Shown here: positions 1 to 6,571 of the stretch, one piece after another
Position numbering within the stretch: the first letter of the stretch is position 1
How the letters are laid out: the number at the start of each line of letters is the position of its first letter
Source: a virus
DNA length: 27,576 nucleotides
Strand: one strand, 5' to 3'
IMG/VR virus record: IMGVR_UViG_3300047328_000111
Coordinates: 1-27,576 of that record
Program-made: the position numbers and the translations under genes
The notes under the pieces: model-generated
Told to the model about the DNA's origin: nothing
Seen by the model: only the letters and a program-made list of their open reading frames with translations
Databases searched by the model: none

Positions 1-198
1 TTAGCGGCGCGCGGAATTGCCGATCTGCGGTTTGCAATGTGCAAGGGAAGCCAAAATGTCGTTGATCGCTCGATCATTGCTTTTTCTGGCGCGTCGCAAG
101 TCGCCAAGAGCGCGCGCCGTGGCGCGCTTCGTCGCCGGGTCGATTACCGCCGCGATTTCCGGGCAGCGTCCAAACAACCGTTTCCAGAGCACCTTCAT
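1..198 (-). CDS. Small basic protein of unknown function, end of lysis module
   Basis: Complete 65-residue reading frame whose TAA stop is the first three bases of the window. Its ATG overlaps the TGA of the upstream spanin-like gene (ATGA), and a GAGGA Shine-Dalgarno lies 8 nt before the ATG, so translation is probably coupled. The product is basic, with Arg/Lys clusters around residues 24-40, one Cys near the N-terminus and one near residue 54, and no membrane segment or signal peptide. I do not recognise a family. Its position as last gene of the lysis block could fit an accessory lysis or DNA-binding role, but nothing in the sequence proves either. Confidence 0.6.
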   Translation of the reverse strand: MKVLWKRLFGRCPEIAAVIDPATKRATARALGDLRRARKSNDRAINDILASLAHCKPQIGNSARR

Positions 199-440
199 TG
201 CGAATGTCCTCGCCGTGAAAGCCCCCTCACCGTCTCGTTAAGAACCTGAAGGGCAGCCGTGTTCCCCTCCAATGCCTTCGTGGATGCTGACGCTTCCGTG
301 ACCCGCTTTTCCTGAAGCTCGGAAATGATCTCGGCGAGTTTATCGCTGCGCTTCCATTCACGCAGGAGGAAGAAGACCAGTAGCGCGATGATCAGACCTG
401 GAGCACCCAGCTTCAAGACTTCGGGGATCAGCTGTTCCAC
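195..440 (-). CDS. Single-TM, coiled-coil protein, possible i-spanin-like lysis protein
   Basis: 81 residues from a GTG at 440, chosen because AGGG lies 8 nt upstream and the frame before it overlaps the holin gene and is Arg-rich shadow sequence. One strong hydrophobic segment (about residues 12-28, GLIIALLVFFLL core) is followed by a charged, helix-prone region (about 30-78) rich in Glu, Lys and Leu that should form a coiled coil. An N-terminal anchor plus a periplasmic coil is the layout of lambda Rz-type inner-membrane spanins, and the gene directly follows the holin. No outer-membrane partner (Rz1-type lipoprotein) is seen embedded or downstream, so the spanin role is inference from layout only. 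Confidence 0.55.
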   Translation of the reverse strand: MEQLIPEVLKLGAPGLIIALLVFFLLREWKRSDKLAEIISELQEKRVTEASASTKALEGNTAALQVLNETVRGLSRRGHSQ

Positions 441-450
441 GACCGCGACC

Positions 451-1065
451 CTATCTCTTTTTGGGCGCCGCCGGCACAGCCTGGGCAGCAGTGTCGGCGG
501 CCGACGTCTTCTCCTTCGAACGGCCGACGATGTAGACGCCGACCATCGCGGCAAGCGTGCCGAAATAGGCGAGGAACAGCGGCCATGCTTCGACCAGCGC
601 GCGGAGCGGTTCGCGATCGCCGCCGATTGCGTGAACGCCAGCCCAGATCAGCAGAACACCGAAGGCAAACGCATTGCCGTCGAAAATCCAGCCCGCCATC
701 GGTCGCCAACCGGTGAAGAACCAATGACGATTCTGCAGCTCAACACGCATCGTCTCGTTGGTCTGCGTCACCACTGCGGCGTCGCGCGTCGCTTCCGCCG
801 CGCCGATCTCGGCCAATGCGGGCCACATCGCCTTCGCCTCATCGGCCGCGGCGCGAAGCTTGGCGATCGCGAGTTCATTCGGAGATGCCGCGATCGCTCC
901 GGCGACGGCCGCGGGCGTCGATTCCACTCCGAATTGCTTAGCGATGATGTTGCCGAGCGCCTGCCCCGCGATCGCCCCGCCGGGAAACGGAATCAAGCCG
1001 CCCAGCAACCCGCCCAAGGTCGGGGCAATCGGTGCGACGATTTTTCCGAGATCGGTCCAGTCCAT
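451..1065 (-). CDS. 3TM holin of the gene-transfer-agent/phage type
   Basis: 204 residues; the ATG overlaps the TGA of the upstream gene (TGATG). The N-terminus (about 12-45) is Gly/Pro/Ala-rich and moderately hydrophobic. Then comes an Ala/Glu-rich helical stretch and the NRHWFFTGWRPMAGW block (about 112-126) typical of the family named 'holin of 3TMs, for gene-transfer release'. Two clear membrane helices follow (about 131-148 and 160-180), and the tail is Lys/Ala-rich and charged. Family knowledge: these proteins assemble lesions in the inner membrane that let the endolysin reach peptidoglycan. The neighbours, a GH19 endolysin two genes upstream and a spanin-like gene downstream, agree. 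Confidence 0.8.
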   Translation of the reverse strand: MDWTDLGKIVAPIAPTLGGLLGGLIPFPGGAIAGQALGNIIAKQFGVESTPAAVAGAIAASPNELAIAKLRAAADEAKAMWPALAEIGAAEATRDAAVVTQTNETMRVELQNRHWFFTGWRPMAGWIFDGNAFAFGVLLIWAGVHAIGGDREPLRALVEAWPLFLAYFGTLAAMVGVYIVGRSKEKTSAADTAAQAVPAAPKKR

Positions 1066-1544
1066 CAGACCGCCCCCGACGCCTTCGCATCTGCGATTGC
1101 GGCCACGGCCTGGACATTCTGTTCTTCGACCTTGGCGACCTGCTGCAGCACCACCGCCGGCGCGCTATCCGGGATCGCCACGACCGCAAGCGGCTTCGTG
1201 GTGTCACGCCGCAGCCATTCGTCGATCGCACCGACCGCGCTGATCAGCAGCGGAAGAAACTGGACGATCAGATGCGCGTAAGCCTGATAGGCCTCCGGCA
1301 CCAAAAACATGAACGGCGAGACATCGACCGCGCCGATTTGCGTCAGCAGGAACAGCAGTCCGCCCACAAGCATCTTCAGGCGCGCGAACAGAATCGTCTC
1401 GGACTTACGATACAGCGCCAGCTCGAGCGGTTCGACGAACCCGAAGAAGCCCGCAGCCCACGGCTTCGTCTTCAGCCAGGCGCGACCGCCGAGAATGTAA
1501 ATCAGGATCAGCAGCACCAGGGCTGCGACGGCAAGCTTCCACAT
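1065..1544 (-). CDS. Multi-pass membrane protein of unknown function in lysis module
   Basis: 159 residues with ATG at 1544 and GGAGA about 7 nt upstream. The N-terminal helix (about 4-19, AALVLLILIYILGG) resembles a signal anchor. Two further hydrophobic segments lie near residues 58-72 and 92-108, and the C-terminal 40 residues are soluble, Ala/Val-rich and probably helical. The stop overlaps the holin ATG. I recognise the general type (LKTKPWAAGFFGF-like conserved membrane proteins in alphaproteobacterial phage lysis clusters) but no assigned function. It may be an antiholin or a membrane partner of the holin; that is inference from position and topology only. Confidence 0.6.
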   Translation of the reverse strand: MWKLAVAALVLLILIYILGGRAWLKTKPWAAGFFGFVEPLELALYRKSETILFARLKMLVGGLLFLLTQIGAVDVSPFMFLVPEAYQAYAHLIVQFLPLLISAVGAIDEWLRRDTTKPLAVVAIPDSAPAVVLQQVAKVEEQNVQAVAAIADAKASGAV

Positions 1545-1561
1545 GACACGTTCTCCGTTTG

Positions 1562-2557
1562 TCAGAACCAGTTGGCCGCGACCGCTTTCGTCTTCCGGGC
1601 AATGAGCACCGTCGCGACGATCGCGAGGACGATGCCAGCTGCGATGAGTCCATACGCGGCGGGCGTCGGCAGAAGTGGCGACTTCGTTGGCTGTTGCGTC
1701 CCGGCCGTCGTCACCGGGGCATCGGCGGTCTTCGCGACTTCGTTGGCACCACCGCCGACGGCACCAGCAGCGCCGGCCGCACGCGCCTTGCGCTCGGTCT
1801 TGGTCGCATCGTCGATGGCCTGCTTAGGCGGCACTGGCGTCGGCGGCGAACCGGGCAGCACCTTCGCCTGCGGCATGATGCGATCGACATTCTGTAGGCG
1901 CGCGATGAACGGATCATTCCCGGCCATCGCGGCCTCACGATCGGCGAGGCCAATCTGACCGCCGTTCCAAAGCCGGACCGCGCCCTTGAAATCTCCCGTA
2001 TCTGCTTTGGCGTTCAGCTTCTTCCAATCCCAGAAACCTGCGCAGACTTCCGGCTGAAGATCGTATCGAGCGGCAAGCGATGGCAACGCGACCGCGTCCT
2101 GACCGAGAAAGCGAGCGAGTTGCGCGTAACCATCGCGACCGGTCCATTGCGGACCCCCGCGGCCGATGAAGGTCGAACCATCATTCGTCCCCGGCCGGTT
2201 TCCCATCCGGTTGCCGTAAATGTCATCGAACATTCGGTATTGCCAGCCCGTCGCGGTGCCGTACTTCCGACGAACAGCGGCAGGATCGCCCTTACCGTTC
2301 ACCACCGGCGGGAAGCGCTTCGGCCATACAGCGGCAGCGCGTTCAGCCGTGTAGTTGGTGTTCTCCGTCAGGTTCTTGATGGTAAAACCACCGCATTCGT
2401 GTTCGATGTTCGCGAAGAAGTACGACAGGCGCGTCCGCGTATGCGTGACGCCGACGCGATCGAGCACGTCCTGCTTTGCAACGAAGGCATCGATGACTTC
2501 CTGCGGCGCTTTCGGGAAAATCTGACGCAGGATCGGCGCGGTCAGCTGGATCGTCAT
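1562..2557 (-). CDS. GH19 chitinase-like endolysin with C-terminal membrane anchor
   Basis: 331 residues; ATG at 2557 preceded by GAGGA. Residues 1-230 match the GH19 phage endolysin pattern, which cleaves the beta-1,4 glycan bond of peptidoglycan. Visible features are the IEHECGGF block with the likely catalytic Glu54, a second acidic residue at Glu65 (LTENTNY), and the YGNRMGN..DGSTFIGRG..QWTGR core (about 114-141). Oddly, a Pro/Ala linker (about 231-298) leads to a hydrophobic helix (about 301-320) and a short basic tail. Ordinary GH19 endolysins are near 180-230 residues and lack this. The protein may be tethered to the inner membrane until lysis, or held inactive there. No N-terminal signal peptide is seen, so export would depend on the holin or the C-terminal helix. 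Confidence 0.85.
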   Translation of the reverse strand: MTIQLTAPILRQIFPKAPQEVIDAFVAKQDVLDRVGVTHTRTRLSYFFANIEHECGGFTIKNLTENTNYTAERAAAVWPKRFPPVVNGKGDPAAVRRKYGTATGWQYRMFDDIYGNRMGNRPGTNDGSTFIGRGGPQWTGRDGYAQLARFLGQDAVALPSLAARYDLQPEVCAGFWDWKKLNAKADTGDFKGAVRLWNGGQIGLADREAAMAGNDPFIARLQNVDRIMPQAKVLPGSPPTPVPPKQAIDDATKTERKARAAGAAGAVGGGANEVAKTADAPVTTAGTQQPTKSPLLPTPAAYGLIAAGIVLAIVATVLIARKTKAVAANWF

Positions 2558-2566
2558 CGGATGTCC

Positions 2567-2740
2567 TCAGATTTGTGCGAGCAGCACCGTCATGACGGCG
2601 ATCGTCAGAACGGCTGCGCAGGCGATGAAGGCGGTGTCGGATGGTCGCGATGGAGCCGCGGAACGGTCCGGATCGGCGACGATGGATGCGGCGAAGCTAT
2701 CGAGGCGCGAAGCGATCGCACGCGCGAAGCTGCTGAGCAT
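2567..2740 (-). CDS. Small membrane protein of 57 residues, possible holin/antiholin
   Basis: ATG at 2740 lies 8 nt after the TAA of the upstream hydrolase gene, with an AAGGG-like ribosome site in the gap; the stop lies just before the endolysin ATG. The first 35 residues are soluble with a basic/amphipathic start. Residues about 36-56 form one hydrophobic helix (AFIACAAVLTIAVMTVLLA) ending almost at the C-terminus. A small single-helix protein between two cell-wall hydrolases fits a pinholin, antiholin or tail-anchored lysis regulator. I do not recognise a family, and the same region is also open in longer frames that overlap the upstream gene, which I rejected. Confidence 0.55.
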   Translation of the reverse strand: MLSSFARAIASRLDSFAASIVADPDRSAAPSRPSDTAFIACAAVLTIAVMTVLLAQI

Positions 2741-2748
2741 GTTCGCCC

Positions 2749-3177
2749 TTAGCCGCCCACGTAGGCGACGACCCGGCGGCGCGGATAGACGCCATCGCCG
2801 ACGACCCGGCCATAATTGCCGGAAATGATGATCGGATCGCCGCGATCGGTGAAGCCCGAGACGACACCGACATGCCCCGCAGAGCCCCGTTTGCCACGCG
2901 ATAGAACAGCGATGGCGCCGACATAGGGAGCCACGCGCGGCAGCTCTGCCCAAGCCCGAGCCGAGCGCGGATTGCTGATACGTGCGGCAGCCGACGGCGC
3001 AATCAACGCCATGAAGTCACCGCACCACAGCCGCGCACGGCCGGTCGGATTGGTGCCCATGTAGCTTCGGGCAGAAGCAACGAGGCCACCAAACAATGGC
3101 GCGGAGGATCCTGCGCATGCAGGAGTCGCGGACATGCACGCAATCGCGCAAAGCGCGGCGAGGACGGCGCGTTTCAT
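2749..3177 (-). CDS. Secreted NlpC/P60-like (TIGR02594-type) cell-wall hydrolase
   Basis: 142 residues. The N-terminus is a Sec signal peptide: MKRAV, a hydrophobic core, then a likely signal peptidase I site after ACA (about residue 22). The mature part has the order expected for small C40/CHAP-type cysteine peptidases: LWCGDF with Cys52 as nucleophile, SAGHVGVVSG with His102 as base, and ISGNYG with Asn121 as third residue. These enzymes usually cut peptide bonds in peptidoglycan. The gene opens the lysis block and, unlike the GH19 endolysin, can reach the periplasm without a holin. The ribosome site is weak, and a GC hairpin ends 21 nt before the ATG. Confidence 0.8.
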   Translation of the reverse strand: MKRAVLAALCAIACMSATPACAGSSAPLFGGLVASARSYMGTNPTGRARLWCGDFMALIAPSAAARISNPRSARAWAELPRVAPYVGAIAVLSRGKRGSAGHVGVVSGFTDRGDPIIISGNYGRVVGDGVYPRRRVVAYVGG

Positions 3178-3190
3178 GTTTGAATTCCGC

Positions 3191-3226
3191 TTAAGACAAA
3201 GCCCGCGCGGTTTCCCACGCGGGCTT
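3191..3226 (-). terminator. GC hairpin with T-rich tail before lysis genes
   Basis: Read on the minus strand, AAGCCCGCG pairs with CGCGGGCTT (9 bp, loop about 10 nt), and the right arm runs into TTTGTCTT. It looks like an intrinsic terminator after the 49-residue gene. Its 3' edge is 21 nt before the ATG of the secreted hydrolase, and no promoter fits in the remaining gap, so read-through, antitermination or an RNA-stabilising role is possible. Confidence 0.6.
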
Positions 3227-3250
3227 GTGATTCACAGATTGAAAGCTGCG

Positions 3251-3400
3251 TTAATCGCCTTCGCGGTTCACTTGCGCTTCACGGCGAAGCTGTTCGCGAA
3301 CGTTCGGATCGGGATCGGTGCCGACGATTTCGCCGTTCACCACCACGTCGTTTTCTGTCACGTCGCGTTCTTGGCCGGTCAGTCTGTCCTTCGCGCGCAT
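3251..3400 (-). CDS. Small acidic protein of unknown function, 49 residues
   Basis: ATG at 3400 chosen because AAGGAG sits 8 nt upstream; an earlier in-frame start exists at 3436 but has no ribosome site. The protein is hydrophilic and charged, with a central DVVVNGEIVG-like beta segment (about 17-26) and a helix-prone Arg/Glu/Gln-rich C-terminus. It is the last gene before the hairpin at 3191-3226 and so ends the fibre/modification group. No family recognised. Confidence 0.5.
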   Translation of the reverse strand: MRAKDRLTGQERDVTENDVVVNGEIVGTDPDPNVREQLRREAQVNREGD

Positions 3401-3440
3401 TGATCGCACTCCTTCAGCGGGACGCTTTTGAAACAAGGTG

Positions 3441-3776
3441 TCAGACGGCCGCGCCCGCCTTGCCTTCCGACCCTGCAGACTTCGTCAGATGCTTTCGAAT
3501 GTGGACCGTTCGCGAATTCTCAGCGACGCCGACAATGCCGTGAGGGAAGCCCGCGAACGTGTCGATAACTGCGCCGGCTTCGTGGTGTTCACTATTCACG
3601 CCGCCATTTTGCGGGTCTTGCACAAGGATGACGACCGACCCGCGCGCCACAATGATGACGTGCGAAGTTTCTTCGTCGTGATTGTGCATCTGAAGAATGT
3701 CGCCCGGCTTGGCGAAGTCATAAATCAGCGTGTTCAGATCACCGATCTGCGCGGGCGTCACCGTTGGCTGTGCCAT
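3441..3776 (-). CDS. Small single-domain cupin protein
   Basis: 111 residues; ATG at 3776 begins 1 nt after the TAA of the 2OG-oxygenase gene, so the two are coupled. Residues about 25-46 fit cupin motif 1 (G, five residues, HNH, acidic run, then Gly). A second motif with FPHG follows near residues 76-79 and a late His-rich strand near 93-97. Cupins bind a metal through these His/Glu residues; small ones act as isomerases, dioxygenases or sugar-binding proteins. Here it lies between a 2OG/Fe(II) oxygenase and a small unknown gene, in the tail-fibre region, so it may help modify fibre proteins or surface sugars. The substrate is unknown. Confidence 0.65.
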   Translation of the reverse strand: MAQPTVTPAQIGDLNTLIYDFAKPGDILQMHNHDEETSHVIIVARGSVVILVQDPQNGGVNSEHHEAGAVIDTFAGFPHGIVGVAENSRTVHIRKHLTKSAGSEGKAGAAV

Positions 3777-3777
3777 T

Positions 3778-4353
3778 TTACATTCTTTCGACAGGGCCGA
3801 ACGCCCATGCCACAAGGCTAAGGCGCGTTCCTTTGGTCACTGGACGAACTTCGTGGATGACGTGGCTTCGGAAGAACGTGGTCAGCCCTTTCCGCTTTGG
3901 CATCGTCACCGGGTTAAGATTGTGCGGGTACAGCAGAAGTTCGCCGCCGTCGTATTCTTCGGCGTCCGAAAGCTGAACCGTCATGCTCAGCTTGCGGTCA
4001 TTGCTGGGCTGCTCGCCGTAACCGTTATCAGTATGCGCACCGTAGTGCCCCGCGCTGTCGCCTTCGTATGCGGTAAGCTGTAGCTGGCCCATCCCCGCAA
4101 GGTTCAGGTGGAAGTGATCGTTCGCGAACTTAAACGCGCCTTCGATATGCCGATAAAGCCATTCGGTTTCCGGCGAAGGGGCGATGAAGCGAACACGGCT
4201 ATCGCGAATGCCTTTGTCCACTACATCGCAGCCGATGGCGCCAACAGTTTCCGGCTTCGGAAGATTGACGATCTTCGCGAGTTCATCGGCTGAAAATACT
4301 TCGTCCGAAGCGATCCACGCTTGCGGCGGAAGCCGCGAGAATTTCCAGACCAT
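3778..4353 (-). CDS. 2-oxoglutarate/Fe(II)-dependent oxygenase, prolyl-4-hydroxylase-like
   Basis: 191 residues; ATG at 4353, 1 nt after the stop of the collagen-like gene. The double-stranded beta-helix motif is complete: HYGAHTDNG gives His107 and Asp109, and VIHEVRPVTKGTR gives distal His167 plus Arg177, which should bind the 2OG carboxylate. Preceding LTAYEGDSAGHYG and following GGELLLYP blocks match the PKHD/P4H-like branch. Family knowledge: these enzymes hydroxylate proline or other side chains using O2 and 2OG; phage versions are often encoded near tail fibres. Inference: the directly preceding gene product, with nine X-Pro-Gly sites, is the obvious candidate substrate. Other targets (host or sugar) cannot be excluded. 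Confidence 0.85.
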   Translation of the reverse strand: MVWKFSRLPPQAWIASDEVFSADELAKIVNLPKPETVGAIGCDVVDKGIRDSRVRFIAPSPETEWLYRHIEGAFKFANDHFHLNLAGMGQLQLTAYEGDSAGHYGAHTDNGYGEQPSNDRKLSMTVQLSDAEEYDGGELLLYPHNLNPVTMPKRKGLTTFFRSHVIHEVRPVTKGTRLSLVAWAFGPVERM

Positions 4354-4354
4354 C

Positions 4355-4753
4355 TTAGGAGACGTTCACGACGACAGACCCAGCCGGGCCGGGACTTCCC
4401 GGCGCGCCGGGCGACGAATACGGCCCGCCATTGCCGCCGGGTCCGCCAGCGCCGCCAGCGCCGACGACCACAGTGATACCGCTACGCGGCTGTATATACG
4501 TCGCGCCGCCGCGCAGGTATGTCGCCGTCCCCGCGCCCCTGAAGCTTGATGGGGAGCCGGGGCTGCCGGCGAAGCCGCATGTTGCCGAATTAGGACCGCA
4601 GTTAAAGCACGGATTGCCGGGCGCCCCCGGTGCCCCTGGCGATCCCGGCGTAACCGTTGCGGCGATCTGCCGAAAGCCCTTCGGAACCGTGTAGGTGAAT
4701 GTTCCGGCAGTGCTGAAGGTCTGCGATCCGACGATGACAGCGAAGCCGCGCAT
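4355..4753 (-). CDS. Collagen-like, Gly-rich tail-tip/adhesin protein
   Basis: 132 residues. The start, FSTAGTFTYTVPKGFRQI (about 13-30), matches the short beta lead-in of phage Gly-rich tip domains. Then come Gly-X-Pro triplets at 37-48 (GSP GAP GAP GNP) and around 63-68, a middle beta region (71-97), a polyglycine stretch (98-110), and a second triplet block at 113-125. Pro in X-Pro-Gly context occurs at 36, 39, 42, 45, 65, 105, 115, 118 and 121. Three Cys (49, 52, 59) sit just after the first block. Its position after a fibre gene resembles the gp38-type adhesins that cap fibres with polyglycine-II sheets. It may be a fibre tip, a collagen trimer, or both. Confidence 0.6.
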   Translation of the reverse strand: MRGFAVIVGSQTFSTAGTFTYTVPKGFRQIAATVTPGSPGAPGAPGNPCFNCGPNSATCGFAGSPGSPSSFRGAGTATYLRGGATYIQPRSGITVVVGAGGAGGPGGNGGPYSSPGAPGSPGPAGSVVVNVS

Positions 4754-4756
4754 GAC

Positions 4757-6241
4757 TTACCACCCCGAAACGGTGACGTTCACAGCGACAAGCTGAAGAA
4801 GAACCTTTGTGTTCGTCAGAACCTTCGCGTGGAAGAAGGACCACTTGCTTGCCGCTGTGCCGATGACGAACGCAGTATCGCCATCGTGGCAATAACCCGA
4901 CGCGGACACGTTCAGCGTCCGGCTGCCAGTGCCGTCCTGCTTCACCGCGAGCATGATTTCGCGCCCCGGGATCAGGCCCGCAGACGGGAACGCCAGTGTT
5001 CGGTTTCCGGCCATGCCGGCGGGCGCAAGACGGAAGTTCTTGCCCGCCGTGAAGTCTGGCGTCATCGTCGCCGCGTCCGCAATATCTACCCACGCTTCAG
5101 CGTCGGCGATCGCCTTAGCCGTCGCGCCCTTGGCGTTGTTCGTGCCAGTCCACAAGTCGGCAGCGGCCGCGGCGGTGAAGCCGCCAGCGCCGGAAACGGC
5201 GGCGTCCACATAAGCCGTTGTCGCGATCTTCGTGGAATTGTCGTTCGCCGTCGGCGTAGGCGCGGCCGGTGTTCCAGTGAATGTCGGCGACGCGAGCGGT
5301 GCCTTCGCCGCAAGCGCGCTTGTCACGGCGGACGCATCCGCCTTTGAAGCGAGATCAGCGACAAGCCCAGACACGTCACTTTCGGTAATCGCAAGCGCGG
5401 TCTTGAGACCAGAGGCGGTGATCGCGCCGGTGAGCGTCGCGACGGATTGGACAGCGGCGACGATATTCCCACCCGAACTGGAAAGACCCGCACCCAGCCC
5501 GAGCGTTGCGGCAGCGCCAAGGCCGGACACATCGCCGGCGGCGATCGACAGGAGTGCTTTCATCGCTGCGTAGTTCACCGCGGTGAGTAGGCTGCGGCCA
5601 TTGGCGCTTGCATCCGTAATGTCAGCGGCAGCGATCGCCAAAAGCGACTTCATGGCCGCGTAGTTGGACGCCATGATGAAGCTGCGGCCGTTGGCCGAAG
5701 CATCCGAAATTAGCGAGGCAGTGACGGACGACAGCGACGCGAGCGATCCGAACGTGAAGCCGACGGCTGCCTGCACTTCCGCCAGCGTCAGACTACCCTC
5801 GAGCTTCTGCCATTTTCCGGCATAGGTCGTGTTGCCGGGATTATCGACGCGGGCATAGATGCTGTCGCCTACGCTGAAGGACACACCATTGACCGTGCCA
5901 GCCACGGAAACGACCCAGAAATTCCCTTTCTTGGCCGTCGCGCTCGGGAACGTACCTACTGATGCGTCCCAGACATCCTGAAACAGCGCCGCACCGACCA
6001 GCAACGCATCCACGTAAGCCTTTGTCGCGGCGTCGGCGCTGGCAGACGGCGCAGCCAGGCCGGTGATGCGATGGAGCGCCATCGCAATATCGCCGGCCAT
6101 TTCCCCACCGATGAGGGATAACTTACCGGCGAGAGCCTCTTCGACTTCCGTACCCCACGTCCGGATTTTCGGCTTGCTCGGCTTAAGCGGGAGCCCGTCC
6201 GGACCGTCATCGGCCCAGATTTCGTTCGCGTTGAATTGCAT
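4757..6241 (-). CDS. Tail fibre protein with 30-residue internal repeats
   Basis: 494 residues, Ala/Ser/Thr/Gly-rich. The N-terminal ~80 residues carry a DGPDGLPLKPSKPKIRTWG start and a DAATKAYVDALL helix common at fibre bases. Two near-identical 30-residue repeats lie at about 178-207 and 208-237 (DASANGRS ... NYAAMK.LL.IAA). Around 317-352 is a PLASPTFTGTPAAPTPT / TKIATTAYVDAA unit typical of phage fibre shafts. The C-terminal 120 residues are beta-rich and could be the receptor-facing or trimerising end. The next gene encodes the Gly-rich tip. Function in host recognition is inferred from composition, repeats and position. Confidence 0.7.
   Translation of the reverse strand: MQFNANEIWADDGPDGLPLKPSKPKIRTWGTEVEEALAGKLSLIGGEMAGDIAMALHRITGLAAPSASADAATKAYVDALLVGAALFQDVWDASVGTFPSATAKKGNFWVVSVAGTVNGVSFSVGDSIYARVDNPGNTTYAGKWQKLEGSLTLAEVQAAVGFTFGSLASLSSVTASLISDASANGRSFIMASNYAAMKSLLAIAAADITDASANGRSLLTAVNYAAMKALLSIAAGDVSGLGAAATLGLGAGLSSSGGNIVAAVQSVATLTGAITASGLKTALAITESDVSGLVADLASKADASAVTSALAAKAPLASPTFTGTPAAPTPTANDNSTKIATTAYVDAAVSGAGGFTAAAAADLWTGTNNAKGATAKAIADAEAWVDIADAATMTPDFTAGKNFRLAPAGMAGNRTLAFPSAGLIPGREIMLAVKQDGTGSRTLNVSASGYCHDGDTAFVIGTAASKWSFFHAKVLTNTKVLLQLVAVNVTVSGW
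5531..5710 (-). repeat. Two 90-bp diverged tandem repeats in tail fibre gene
   Basis: The two units encode residues 178-207 and 208-237 of the fibre. Protein identity is high, but many third positions differ, so the duplication is old or held at protein level. Such units are natural sites for repeat-number variation in fibre shafts. Confidence 0.7.
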
Positions 6242-6245
6242 CGTC

Positions 6246-6563
6246 TCAACCCTGGGATTGCTGCGGCGTCAGCGGGTTTTCAGGAGAAAGGCCCAGCGCA
6301 TACGGATCGCCTGGCTTATTTATGAACACAGGGGTTCCGTTCGCGTCGAACCAGACTTCACCGCGGCGATCGGCGACAACGGTCCACTGGCCAGCGGGTC
6401 CAAGAACCGGAACTTCCCGCTCACCATACACGGGCGGCTCGACTTCCGTCGCATTGCCCGGAACCATATAGCGTGCCGGATCGGCCGGATCGCGATAACT
6501 GTCGTCGAGTGTCTGCGCATTCAGGAATGCGCGCGTCTCGTAGTCGAAAAGATAGATTCTCAT
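6246..6563 (-). CDS. Tail fibre assembly-like (chaperone) protein
   Basis: 105 residues from ATG 6563, which has GAGG 6 nt upstream; a TTG four codons earlier is less likely. MRIYLFDYETRAFL begins a short beta motif, followed by DPADPARYMVPGNATEVEPP and GQWTVVADRRGEVWFD, the layout of small phage proteins next to fibre genes that resemble tail fibre assembly proteins. These assist folding or trimerisation of the fibre. It lies between the collar-domain fibre and the second fibre, 4-8 nt from each. The long C-terminal domain of classical Tfa is absent, so a structural accessory role is also possible. Confidence 0.6.
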   Translation of the reverse strand: MRIYLFDYETRAFLNAQTLDDSYRDPADPARYMVPGNATEVEPPVYGEREVPVLGPAGQWTVVADRRGEVWFDANGTPVFINKPGDPYALGLSPENPLTPQQSQG

Positions 6564-6571
6564 GACCAGCC

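Noticed and set aside
325-1281. Long plus-strand open frame opposite the holin and membrane protein genes
   Set aside because: Arg/Gly/Ala-rich low-complexity product, no ribosome site, and fully antisense to two genes with clear membrane topology. An effect of high GC in third positions.
2741-2953. Longer start for the 57-residue membrane protein
   Set aside because: The upstream part overlaps the secreted hydrolase gene and is Arg-rich shadow sequence; ATG 2740 with its ribosome site fits better.
4437-4694. Plus-strand Pro-rich frame in the collagen-like region
   Set aside because: Pro-rich because it is the complement of Gly/Pro codons in the tip gene; no ribosome site.
5531-5710. Repeat considered as CRISPR-like array
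   Set aside because: Only two coding, diverged units inside a fibre gene; no spacers of constant length.
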